Shown one piece after another: positions 47,540-55,990 of a stretch of DNA of 64,000 nt. The translations under genes and the position numbers were made by a program. This DNA is from Rhodomicrobium sp. R_RK_3 (lineage in GTDB: Bacteria > Pseudomonadota > Alphaproteobacteria > Rhizobiales > Rhodomicrobiaceae). Location of the stretch: contig NZ_MWLK01000001.1 of the NCBI RefSeq assembly GCF_002198715.1, positions 168,911-232,910 of the forward strand, read 5' to 3'. Within the stretch, counting starts at the first letter, position 1. Each line of letters starts with the position of its first letter. The notes below the pieces were generated by a model. The model did no database searches. It was not told where the DNA came from and worked only from the letters and a program-made list of their open reading frames with translations.

Positions 47540-48931
47540 ATGGATTCATCTCCTTCGGACGCTTCCCCCTCGACCGTACTCGGCCTGATCGGCAACACGC
47601 CCATCATCCGGCTGACCAAGTTCGACACCGGGCCCTGCGAGCTGTTCCTGAAGCTGGAGAGCCAGAATCCGGGCGGCTCGATCAAGGACCGCATCGCGCT
47701 CGCCATGGTCGAGGCGGCCGAGCGCGATGGCCGGCTGCCGCCCGGCGGCACGCTGGTCGAGGCGACCGCCGGAAATACCGGGCTCGCTTTGGCGCTGGTC
47801 GCGGTGCAGAAGGGCTACCGGCTCAAACTGGTCATTCCCGACAAGATGAGCCAGGAGAAGATCTTTCACCTGAAGGCGCTCGGCGCGGAAGTCGTGATGA
47901 CGCGCTCCGATGTCGAGAAAGGCCATCCCGACTATTACCAGGACAAGGCCCGCGCCATCGCCGAGGCGACGCCCGGCGCGTTCTACGTCAACCAGTTCGA
48001 GAACCCCGCCAACCCCGCCGCGCACGAGACCGGCACCGGGCCGGAAATCTGGCGGCAGATGGACCACCGGCTCGACGCCATCGTCTGCGGCGTCGGCAGC
48101 GGCGGCACGCTGTCGGGCATCGGCCATTACATGGCCCGCGTCGCGCCGCATGTCGAAATGGTGCTGGCCGATCCCGAAGGCTCGATCCTTGCCCCGCTCG
48201 TCAATGAGGGCGTGCGGATCAAGCCGGGAAGCTGGCTGGTCGAGGGGATCGGCGAGGATTTCGTCCCCGACAATTGCGACCTCAGCCTCGTCCGCCGCGC
48301 CTATACCATCACCGATGCCGAAAGCATCGCCGCGGCGGGCGATCTGCTCAAACTGGAAGGCGTGCTCTGCGGCTCCTCATCCGGCACGCTGCTGGCCGCC
48401 ACGCTGAAATATTGCCGCGAGCAGACGGAGCCGAAGCGCGTGCTCACCTTCGCCTGCGACAGCGGCAACAAATATCTGTCGAAGATCTACAATCCCTATT
48501 GGCTCGACGATCACGGCATGACCAACCGGCCGCTGACGCATGACCTGCGCGACCTGATCGCCCGGCCATTTTTGCGCGGCGACGTGGTCTGGTCCGCGCC
48601 GCAGGAGACGCTGCAGCAGGTCTACGCCAAGATGCGGCTTTACGAGATTTCGCAAGTTCCGGTGATGGACGGGGGCCGCCTTGTCGGTCTGATGGACGAA
48701 GCCGATATTCTGACCACCGTCACCAGCAACCCCGCCGCCTTCAACGCGGCGGTCGGCAGCTTGATGCGCCATGAGGTCGAGACCATCGATGTAAAGAGCC
48801 CGGTCGCCGAGCTGATCCCGATTTTCGAGCGATGTCGGGCCGCCTGCGTTGTCGATGACGGGCAGTTCCTCGGGCTGATCACGCCCATCGATTTTCTCAA
48901 TTTCCTGCGCAAGAGAACCGGACAACCATGA
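47540..48931 (+). CDS. Cystathionine beta-synthase with C-terminal CBS-domain pair
   Basis: 463 residues. The PLP-dependent domain has the lysine motif NPGGSIKDRIAL (Lys49), the substrate loop EATAGNTGLAL and the phosphate-binding GVGSGGTLSGIG. The C-terminal 120 residues form two CBS repeats (ISQVPVMDGGRLVGLMDEAD; AACVVDDGQFLGLITPID). It condenses homocysteine and serine or O-acetylserine in reverse transsulfuration. AGGAGACAG before the ATG supports the start. The stop overlaps the next gene by four bases. A SAM-binding regulatory role for the CBS pair is known in some homologues only. Confidence 0.88.
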   Translation: MDSSPSDASPSTVLGLIGNTPIIRLTKFDTGPCELFLKLESQNPGGSIKDRIALAMVEAAERDGRLPPGGTLVEATAGNTGLALALVAVQKGYRLKLVIPDKMSQEKIFHLKALGAEVVMTRSDVEKGHPDYYQDKARAIAEATPGAFYVNQFENPANPAAHETGTGPEIWRQMDHRLDAIVCGVGSGGTLSGIGHYMARVAPHVEMVLADPEGSILAPLVNEGVRIKPGSWLVEGIGEDFVPDNCDLSLVRRAYTITDAESIAAAGDLLKLEGVLCGSSSGTLLAATLKYCREQTEPKRVLTFACDSGNKYLSKIYNPYWLDDHGMTNRPLTHDLRDLIARPFLRGDVVWSAPQETLQQVYAKMRLYEISQVPVMDGGRLVGLMDEADILTTVTSNPAAFNAAVGSLMRHEVETIDVKSPVAELIPIFERCRAACVVDDGQFLGLITPIDFLNFLRKRTGQP

Positions 48932-50103
48932 GCACAGCTTCCGAAAAAGACAATCTCATCAAGGGTTTCGACACGCGCGCCATCCATGGCGGCCAGCATG
49001 TCGACCCGGCCACGCACGCGCTGATTACGCCGATCTACGCCAACGCCACCTATGCCCAGGAATCGCCGGGGGTGCACACCGGCTTCGAATATGGCCGCAG
49101 CCAGAACCCGACGCGCTTCGCCTTCGAGCGGGCGGTCGCGGCGCTCGAGGGCGGCCAGGCCGGCTTTGCGTTTTCCTCGGGGCTCGCCGCCTCGGCGACG
49201 GTGCTGGAGCTGCTCGACGCGGGCGCGCATGTCATCGCCATCGACGATCTCTATGGCGGCACCTACCGCCTGCTGGAGCGGGTGCGGCGGCGTTCGGCGG
49301 GGCTCGAGGTAAGCTATGTCGATCTCACCGATGCATCGAGGCTGAAAGAGGCGATCCGCCCGACCACGCGCATGGTCTGGCTGGAAACCCCGACCAACCC
49401 GCTGCTGAAGCTGGCCGACATCGCCGCCATCGCCGAGGAGGCGCACAGGCACGACCTGATTGTCGTCGTCGACAACACCTTTGCCTCGCCCTTTATCCAG
49501 CGCCCGCTCGAACTCGGCGCCGACATCACGCTGCATTCGGCGACCAAATATATCAGCGGCCATTCCGACGTCATCGGCGGCGTCGCGGTGGCGAGCCGGC
49601 CCGATCTGGTCGACAAGCTCCGCTTCCTGCAAAACGCGGCGGGCGCGATCTCCGGCCCGTTCGACAGTTTCCTGATGCATCGCGGCGTCAAGACGCTCGG
49701 CCTGCGCATGGAGCGGCATTCCTCGAACGCCCTGCATCTGGCGGCTTGGCTGGAGGCGCATCCCAAGGTCGAGCGCGTGATCTATCCGGGGCTGGAGAGC
49801 CACCCGCAATATGCCCTGGCGCAAAGCCAGATGGGCGGCAAGGGCGGCGGTATGGTGACGGCCTTCCTGAAGGGCGGACGGCCCGCCGTCGATGCCGCCT
49901 TGTCGCGCACGCATCTGTTCACGCTCGCCGAGAGTCTGGGCGGCGTCGAGAGCCTGATCGAATATCCCGCCGTGATGACGCACGCCTCGATCCCCGCCGA
50001 AATGCGCGCCAAGAGCGGCATCACCGACAGCCTGATCCGCCTCTCCGTCGGCATCGAAGACGTTGCCGATTTGCAGGCCGATCTGGCGCAGGCTTTGGGT
50101 TAG
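48928..50103 (+). CDS. Cystathionine gamma-lyase / gamma-synthase family enzyme
   Basis: 391 residues, the usual size of the Cys/Met metabolism PLP family. It has EYGRSQNPTRFAFERAVAAL near the N-terminus, the PLP lysine in HSATKYISGHSDVIGG, and the closing LIRLSVGIEDVADL. The four-base overlap with the CBS gene points to the gamma-lyase role, forming cysteine from cystathionine, but sequence alone does not exclude a synthase. A palindromic repeat lies 42 bases after the stop. Confidence 0.88.
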   Translation: MSTASEKDNLIKGFDTRAIHGGQHVDPATHALITPIYANATYAQESPGVHTGFEYGRSQNPTRFAFERAVAALEGGQAGFAFSSGLAASATVLELLDAGAHVIAIDDLYGGTYRLLERVRRRSAGLEVSYVDLTDASRLKEAIRPTTRMVWLETPTNPLLKLADIAAIAEEAHRHDLIVVVDNTFASPFIQRPLELGADITLHSATKYISGHSDVIGGVAVASRPDLVDKLRFLQNAAGAISGPFDSFLMHRGVKTLGLRMERHSSNALHLAAWLEAHPKVERVIYPGLESHPQYALAQSQMGGKGGGMVTAFLKGGRPAVDAALSRTHLFTLAESLGGVESLIEYPAVMTHASIPAEMRAKSGITDSLIRLSVGIEDVADLQADLAQALG

Positions 50104-50144
50104 TGCGGGATCATTTTGGTTGGAAGCAGTTGCCCTGCTCCTCG

Positions 50145-50275
50145 CCGCAGCCGAACCCTCTCCGAGGGAAGAGGGTGGCGCGCGAAGCGTGCCGGGTGAG
50201 GGGTTGCGGAGTCTCGGCTCGCTCACGAACCCCTCACCCCCGCCCTCTCCCAAGGGAGAGGGGGTTCGGCTGCGG
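50145..50275. repeat. Palindromic intergenic repeat, family II, copy 3
   Basis: The outer arms CCGCAGCCGAACCCTCTCC and GGGGGTTCGGCTGCGG are inverted. Inside are two smaller GGGAGAGGG-type hairpins and a CCCCTCACC/GGTGAGGGG pair. It sits between two convergent genes, where it could serve both as a terminator. Confidence 0.75.
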
Positions 50276-50294
50276 ATCGTGACAAAAGAAGGAG

Positions 50295-51086
50295 CTAAAT
50301 CCCCTTCGTCGCGCCGCCATCGACGTCGAGGCTGACGCCGTGGACATAGGCGGCGAAAGGGGAGCACAGGAACGCCACCGCCCGCGCGATGTCCACAGGC
50401 TCGCCGTAGCGGGTGAGGCTCATGCTCTTCAGCGTGTCGGCATAGGCCTCGTCATAGCTGACGCCCTTTTGCGCCGCATAGGTGCGGATGCGGCCGGCGA
50501 GCCGGTCGGTGGCGATATGGCCCGGGTTCACCAGATTGACGCGGATACCGTCGGTGAGCGCCTGATCCGCGATCGCCTTGGTGAAGTTGATCAGCGCCGA
50601 ATTGACCGGACCGCCGATGGTGAACTCGGCCGCCGGCGTATTGCCTCCGACGCCCGCGATGTTGACGATGGCGCCCTGACTGGCCTTCAGATGCGGCCAC
50701 GCCGCTTTGCACAGCCTGACCGCGGCATGAAATTTCACCAGGAAGCCGTCGAGCATGTCCTCGTCGGTGAGGGCGAGGAAGCCGCCGCGCTTGGTGGTGC
50801 CGGCGCAGTTGACCAGCATATCAACACTGCCGAATGTCGCCACGACGCGCTCAACCACTTCGGCCGGAACGCTGGGCCCGCGCAGATCGACCGCGCATAA
50901 AAGCGCCCTGCCCTGCCCGCCTTGCGCAATCTCGGCGGCGAGGCTGTCGAGATCCGCCTGCGTGCGCGCGACCGCCGCGACAGTGGCGCCGAGCCGGGCA
51001 AATTCCAGCGCGATGGCCCGGCCGATGCCCCGGCTGGCGCCGGTGACGATGGCGGTCTTACCGGCGAAGGTGAAGTCGAATCCCAT
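50295..51086 (-). CDS. SDR-family protein lacking the catalytic triad
   Basis: 263 residues from ATG 51086; the frame is open to 51140. The Rossmann fold is intact, with nucleotide-binding TGASRGIG (about residue 15) and NCAG at 93-96. However, where the catalytic Ser, Tyr and Lys are expected, the sequence reads VNIAGVGG and GGPVN: Ser is Ala144/Gly145, Tyr is Gly158 and Lys is Asn162. The C-terminal DVDGGATKGI is normal. It may be a non-redox or divergent SDR. Convergent with the transsulfuration operon. Confidence 0.8.
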   Translation of the reverse strand: MGFDFTFAGKTAIVTGASRGIGRAIALEFARLGATVAAVARTQADLDSLAAEIAQGGQGRALLCAVDLRGPSVPAEVVERVVATFGSVDMLVNCAGTTKRGGFLALTDEDMLDGFLVKFHAAVRLCKAAWPHLKASQGAIVNIAGVGGNTPAAEFTIGGPVNSALINFTKAIADQALTDGIRVNLVNPGHIATDRLAGRIRTYAAQKGVSYDEAYADTLKSMSLTRYGEPVDIARAVAFLCSPFAAYVHGVSLDVDGGATKGI

Positions 51087-51167
51087 GGCGGTCTCCCTAT
51101 ACACAAGGGATTCGATAGCCCGGAAGCCGGAGTCGGCCAAGGGCCGTGGCCCTTGGCCGCGAGCCGG

Positions 51168-51812
51168 TCAGAGGCGTGCCTTGACCGAGGCCGGGATCGC
51201 GACGCCCTCACGCAGGCGGCTGTCCCCGACCGGCGCGCCCGCCGCGACGCGCAGCGGGATCAGCCCGGCCCAGATCGGCAGCTCGTAATCCTCCTCCTCG
51301 TCGATGGGCGGGCCGGAGCGCGCCTTCAGCGAGGCCGCTTCGACCTCGACCCGCAAAACGGCGGTCGAGCGGAGCTCCTTCTCCGTCATCGGGCGCGACT
51401 CCGCCCAGCGGCCGGGCAGCAGATGATCGGTGACGGCGGCGAGCGCAGCTTCCGCTTCCTCCAGGTCGGTGACGAGCCGCGCATTGCCATGGATCATCAC
51501 CGCGCGGTAGTTCATCGAGCAATGGAAGGCCGAGCGGCCAACGACGATGGCGTCGGGCAAAGTCAGCGTGATGCAGACCGGCACGCCCGGACCCATGGTC
51601 TTGGCGAAGCGCGCCGCCTTGGCGCCGTGCAGGTAGAAATTCTCGCCGACGCGTCCGTAAATCATCGGGATGACCATCGGGCGGTCATCGGCCACAAAGC
51701 CGACATGGGCGACCAGCCCTTCGTCGAGCACGGCGTGGATTGCGGCGTGGTCGTAGCTGCCGCGATCGGCGCGGCGCACCTTGCTGTAACGGGGGATGGC
51801 GGTCTCGGACAT
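51168..51812 (-). CDS. Pyridoxamine 5'-phosphate oxidase-family (FMN-binding) protein
   Basis: 214 residues with a split-barrel FMN-binding fold of the PF12900-type subfamily: AVLDEGLVAHVGFVADDRP, then IPMIYGRVGENFYLHGAKA and AFHCSMNYRAVMIHGNARLV. Members are flavoproteins of varied function. They are not true PdxH enzymes. It is divergent from a MocR/PdxR-type regulator with 92 bases between, a common arrangement suggesting that the regulator controls it. Confidence 0.82.
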   Translation of the reverse strand: MSETAIPRYSKVRRADRGSYDHAAIHAVLDEGLVAHVGFVADDRPMVIPMIYGRVGENFYLHGAKAARFAKTMGPGVPVCITLTLPDAIVVGRSAFHCSMNYRAVMIHGNARLVTDLEEAEAALAAVTDHLLPGRWAESRPMTEKELRSTAVLRVEVEAASLKARSGPPIDEEEDYELPIWAGLIPLRVAAGAPVGDSRLREGVAIPASVKARL

Positions 51813-51904
51813 GGCGGCCTCTCGAAAGTCTGGCTTATGGCGTTCAATCTGCGGTAATCTGGCCCCAGTGAAAAGTGCCAGTTCCCGATTTTTGAGAGGA
51901 CCAG

Positions 51905-53359
51905 TTGGCCGATCTCCTGTCCGGAATTCTCGACCTCTCCCGGGCCACCCCCGTGCCGCTGCATGTGCAGATCATCGACCAGATCAAGCGCGCGGTGCTG
52001 GCCGGAAAGCTCCCGGCCAAGCTGCGCCTGCCGTCGAGCCGGGCGATGGCGGCGGGTCTCGCGGTCAGCCGCAACACGGTGATGGCGGCGCTCGATCAGC
52101 TCAAGGCCGAGGGCTTTCTGGAGAGCCTGCCCGGCTCGGGCATGCGCGTCGCGCCGCTGCCGGAACCGGACCTCCTGCGCGCCAAGCCGGCGAAAGCGGC
52201 AGCGCGCCAACACCGCCTCGCGCCGCATTGGCGTCTGCCGCTCGCCGAGTTTCAGCCCTCCGCGCTCGCCCATCCCCAACCCTTCGCGCCCGGCATCCCC
52301 GATCTCAACGCCTTCCCGCATGAGCAATGGAGCACCGCCCTGCGCCGCGCCGCGCGTCTCGCGGACACGCCGAGCGCGGGCTACGACCACATGTCCGGCC
52401 ATCCGCGCTTCCGGCAGGCGCTGTGCAAACATCTGGCCGAGGCGCGCGGCGTCGTGGCGGAAGCTGAGCAGATTATCGTCACCTCCTCGGCGCGCGGCGG
52501 CCTCAGCCTGCTGACCAGCGCCCTGCTCTCCCCCGGCGAGGAGTGCTGGGTCGAGGAGCCCGGCTTCCGCAGCGCCAAGGCGATCTTCTCCGCGCATGGC
52601 GGCCGGCTGGTCCCCGTGCCTGTCGACGCGCAAGGCATCGATCCATCGCGTGCGCCCGCCTCGGGCAAACCGCGGCTGATCTACACCACGCCCTCCCATC
52701 AATATCCGACGGGCGCGGTGATGACCCTGGCGCGGCGTCTGGAACTGCTCGATGCGGCGAGCCGCGCCGGCGCCTATATCGTCGAGGACGATTATGACAG
52801 CGAGTTCCAATATCGCGGCCGCCCGATCGCCGCGCTGCAGGGCCTCGACCGCAGCGGCTGCGTGCTCTATCTCGGCACATTTTCGAAGAGCCTTCTGCCG
52901 GCGATCCGCGTCGGCTTCGTGGTGGTGCCGGCCGGGCTGGCGGACGGCTTCCGGAAGGTGCACCGGCACACCGCGCAATTCGTGCCGCCGGTGATCCAGC
53001 TTGCTCTCGCCGATTTCCTCGAACGCGGCCATTACGCCGCCCATGTCCGCCGGATGAAATCGATCTATTCCGACCGCCTGTCGGCCTTCTGCGAAGGCAT
53101 CGCCCGGCACTCCGGCGGGGCGCTGGCGGCGGCCATGCCCGATGGCGGCTTGCAGACGGTCGTCACCAGCCGCGACGGCATGGCGGATGCGGCGCTCGCC
53201 GCGCATCTGGCCAAGGCCGATATGCAGGGACAGCCGCTCGGCGATTTCCACATGGTGCCCAAGGCGGCCGTTCATCGCGGCATGCTGATGGGTTTTGCGG
53301 CCTGGGGCGAAGCCGAGGCGGCAAAAGCCATGGCGCGGCTCGCCCGGCTTTACCGCTGA
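51905..53359 (+). CDS. MocR/PdxR-type GntR-aminotransferase fusion regulator
   Basis: 484 residues from TTG 51905, preceded by GAGAGGACC. The N-terminal GntR winged helix (about residues 15-80) contains LPSSRAMAAGLAVSRNTVMA. A class I aminotransferase domain follows, with the PLP lysine in LGTFSKSLLPAIRVGF. Such regulators sense pyridoxal phosphate or an amino compound. The divergent FMN-binding gene is the probable target. Confidence 0.88.
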   Translation: MADLLSGILDLSRATPVPLHVQIIDQIKRAVLAGKLPAKLRLPSSRAMAAGLAVSRNTVMAALDQLKAEGFLESLPGSGMRVAPLPEPDLLRAKPAKAAARQHRLAPHWRLPLAEFQPSALAHPQPFAPGIPDLNAFPHEQWSTALRRAARLADTPSAGYDHMSGHPRFRQALCKHLAEARGVVAEAEQIIVTSSARGGLSLLTSALLSPGEECWVEEPGFRSAKAIFSAHGGRLVPVPVDAQGIDPSRAPASGKPRLIYTTPSHQYPTGAVMTLARRLELLDAASRAGAYIVEDDYDSEFQYRGRPIAALQGLDRSGCVLYLGTFSKSLLPAIRVGFVVVPAGLADGFRKVHRHTAQFVPPVIQLALADFLERGHYAAHVRRMKSIYSDRLSAFCEGIARHSGGALAAAMPDGGLQTVVTSRDGMADAALAAHLAKADMQGQPLGDFHMVPKAAVHRGMLMGFAAWGEAEAAKAMARLARLYR

Positions 53360-53504
53360 CGGCTACGTGGCACTACGCGGATGGCGCGCGGCCGCCCCGG
53401 CGCTAATATCGGCAACCGCGACGCAAGCCTCGCGCGATAGCATCGCCGTCATGTTCAACGGAGCGATTTCGGCCGCGCAGGGATACCGGCGGCAGGGAGA
53501 CCAA

Positions 53505-53921
53505 ATGGCGGCAGGCAATGCAATGGCTGGGCAACGGTTCATCCCGCTGGCCCTCGGATTGGGAGTGATGGTCGTGGCAAGCGAGCATGGCGCGGCGGCG
53601 AGCGCGGAATCCGGTCCGATCCGCTGCGAGATCAAGGTTTTGAGGGACGGCGGCGGCGTGCAACTGGAAGGCATGGTGTTCGCCAGCGACAAGGTGGCGG
53701 GCAGCTACCGGCTGCAGGTGCGCAAGACCAGTGGCGGCGGCAGCTCCAATGTCAATCAGGGCGGAAATTTCAGCGCCGCGCCGGATGCGCCCGCCAAGGT
53801 CGGCATGGTGACGCTCGGCGGCGATGACGCGGCCTACTCGGCCAAGCTGCAGGTGACGTGGTCCGGCGGCACGGTCGAATGCGAGGAGAGCGTCGGCGGG
53901 GCGAAGGAGCGCAATCTTTGA
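53505..53921 (+). CDS. csgH: CsgH-like curli (functional amyloid) assembly chaperone
   Basis: 138 residues from ATG 53505, preceded by GGGAGA; the frame is open upstream to 53295. A signal-like hydrophobic stretch (FIPLALGLGVMVVAS) precedes a small beta-sandwich domain with RCEIKVLRDGGGVQLEGMV, the motif GGGSSNVNQGGNFSA and a closing VECEES. These match the alphaproteobacterial CsgH, which inhibits premature curli fibre formation in the periplasm. No csgA, csgB or other curli gene lies in the window, which is odd. Confidence 0.7.
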   Translation: MAAGNAMAGQRFIPLALGLGVMVVASEHGAAASAESGPIRCEIKVLRDGGGVQLEGMVFASDKVAGSYRLQVRKTSGGGSSNVNQGGNFSAAPDAPAKVGMVTLGGDDAAYSAKLQVTWSGGTVECEESVGGAKERNL

Positions 53922-53947
53922 GGCGATGGCCCCGGCCCGCCTCCACC

Positions 53948-54505
53948 CTAAAACCGCGATCCCGGCTCGGTCAGAAACGCCAGCTCCGCTTCGGTCGAGA
54001 CACGGCCGAGGATGGCATTGCGATGCGGGAAGCGTCCGAACCGCGCGATGACGTCACGGTGGCGCCGCATGTAGTCGATCTGTTCCGCGATGCCGAGCTC
54101 GTCATATAGCGCGATGCCCCGCTCCTGGACTGCCAGCCGCTCTGAATGCATGAACGGCAGATAGAGGAAAATCCGCTGCTCCGGCGTCAATTTCGCATCG
54201 AGACCCGCGGCAATCGCCCGTTCGGCAAGCGAAAGCGCCTGCCCGTCCGTCGCGAACGCTTCCGGGGTTGCGCGATAGATGTTGCGCGGGATCTGGTCGA
54301 GCAGGACGACCAGCGCCAGCATCCCCTCCGCGCTCGCCTCCCACGCCGCAAGCTCGCCGCGCTTCGCCTTGCCGAGCGCCGCCTCGAACCTCATCCGCAA
54401 GCCCGCATCGAAATCGGCGTCCGCGTCGAACCATTTCGCCTTTACCGCCTCGGAGAACCAGAACCCCACCACGTCCCCCGGCGTCACCGCCTCGCCGCCG
54501 CTCAT
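53948..54505 (-). CDS. DUF924-family protein
   Basis: 185 residues. The start VVGFWFSEAVKAKWFDADADFD and the core MLALVVLLDQIPRNIYRATPEAFA, here given in parts (LLDQIPRNIYR), are hallmarks of DUF924, an all-helical family of unknown function. FLYLPFMHSERL and FGRFPHRNAILGR complete it. GAGGAGCG before the ATG is part of the remnant glycosyltransferase 3' end at 54518-54565, suggesting this gene once followed that gene directly. Confidence 0.88.
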   Translation of the reverse strand: MSGGEAVTPGDVVGFWFSEAVKAKWFDADADFDAGLRMRFEAALGKAKRGELAAWEASAEGMLALVVLLDQIPRNIYRATPEAFATDGQALSLAERAIAAGLDAKLTPEQRIFLYLPFMHSERLAVQERGIALYDELGIAEQIDYMRRHRDVIARFGRFPHRNAILGRVSTEAELAFLTEPGSRF

Positions 54506-54527
54506 CGTTTTCGCTCCTCAACGCCGG

Positions 54528-54565
54528 CGACTGACCTTCGTCACCCCATGCTCAGTCTTCTCCAA
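54528..54565. repeat. Left copy of 38-bp direct repeat flanking the small island
   Basis: CGACTGACCTTCGTCACCCC onwards matches 56010-56047 at 34 of 38 positions. On the minus strand it reads EKTEHGVTKVS, continuing as RRR and a stop at 54518. This equals the C-terminal end of the glycosyltransferase. The gap 54506-54821 otherwise holds AT-richer DNA without a recognisable gene. Confidence 0.75.
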
Positions 54566-54821
54566 CTGCCAGGAGAGCAGAAAATATGGCTCGCTCTGAG
54601 GTGAATAGAATGCTGAACGTGTCACGATCGTTGCAAGACATCTCCACTCCTTGCCACATCCAGCACCTAGGTGATTCAATGACTGGTTCCGACAAGTTAC
54701 ACCCGTCGGGGCTCTGCGGGAAGCTTGGGTGCTGTGCAGGACCGCGCGCATCAATCCGTCAATTTCGCTGAGAACAAACACGCGATAAGGCCATTTACTA
54801 TTTTACGATAGGAGAGTTCTC

Positions 54822-55936
54822 ATGCCCTATTTTCTAAATCTATTCTCACCTGAGACGTGGACAGCATTCCGCGAGGCTGGATGTACCGTTACCGGATTTT
54901 CTCGGCATCAAAAGACACAAGCGCAGCGTTCGCTAGCGCTAGACAGTGTATTCCTGTGTTATCTGGTCGGTTTAGGACGGTGGTGCGGCGCTCTAAAGAT
55001 CGAGTCAGAAGCCTATATTGACGAAACGCCATTGTTTAAACAAGAGACTGACCCGTTCATTATCCGCTTCCGCGTATCTCCTCTAGTAGTTCTCGATCCG
55101 GAACATGCCTTACCCATACGCGAACTTGACATATGGAGGACGCTGGCCTGGACTAAAGCTATCGTGCCTGGCTCCGTCGGGTGGGGAGCGAATTTTCAAC
55201 GTTCACTCAGACGATTGCCAGAGGAGGATGGAGCGTATTTGCTCAAGCGTCTCATCGCGCAGTCTCATCAGCCGCAGCGCTACGATCTGACCTCAAAAGA
55301 TCGTCGAGCTTTGAATCGGGCAACTGTTCGCACTGTTTCAGGGGAGTTGCCGGTCGAGATCCCCGGCGAGGACGATGACATCGGGGCGGTTGAGTCGGAA
55401 GCAGTGAAAGAGCCTGAAGCCCGCCAATCGCACGTTGTCCAAGGTCTAATCGCCGAGATTGGAAACAAGATGGGCTTCAGGATTTGGTTGCCCAGGGCGG
55501 ACCGTGAGCGAGTAAAATCCGCTTCTGCATATGATTTATCCAACATTATTGCCGATATGCTGCCAATGAACTATAACGATGCAACCATCCGCACTATTGA
55601 GCAGATCGATGTTTTGTGGTTGCGAGGGCGATCTTCGCGCGAGCATTTGAAATCGAGCACACCACGGCCATCTACTCTGGGTTATTGCGCATGGCTGACC
55701 TCGTTGCGCTCCAGCCGGACATAAATATCCCCTTACACATTGTAGCGCCGGAGGAACGTCAATCGGCAGTCTTAGACCAGATAAAACGACCCGTATTTAG
55801 TCTGCTCGAGACCGGCCCGCTGTCGGAACGCTGCAGTCTCCTAACCTATGACGACATTCAAGAGATTGCGGCCAAGCCGGATTTGTCCCACATGCGGGAC
55901 ACAATATTGGAACATTATCAAATATTTGCGCAATAG
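54822..55936 (+). pseudogene. Frameshifted EVE-like/PDDEXK-type nuclease gene
   Basis: Two overlapping frames make one protein. The first (54822-55724) begins MPYFLNLFSPETWTAFREAG and stays in frame to EQIDVLWLRG. The second (to 55936) continues FEIEHTTAIYSGLLRMADLV and ends HYQIFAQ. The junction near 55630 is short by one base compared with the layout I expect between the Gly and the FEIEHT motif. The N-terminal part resembles EVE/PUA-like modified-base readers; the IDVLW and ExE motifs resemble a PD-(D/E)XK nuclease core. AT-richer than its neighbours. A good ribosome-binding site (TAGGAGAG) precedes it. Real inactivation or a sequencing error are both possible. Confidence 0.65.
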
Positions 55937-55990
55937 ACCCGCCGACAGATTAGGAAATTTTAGCTCCGAATCGCTATTGCGCGCTGCAAG

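Noticed and set aside
47215..47549. Two overlapping short minus-strand frames in the gap before the CBS gene
   Set aside because: One overlaps the antiporter 3' end and the other the CBS start; neither has a ribosome-binding site or a recognisable motif.
54566..54821. Small integrase or transposase within the island
   Set aside because: The only frames here are short and without motifs; no tyrosine or DDE recombinase signature is visible.
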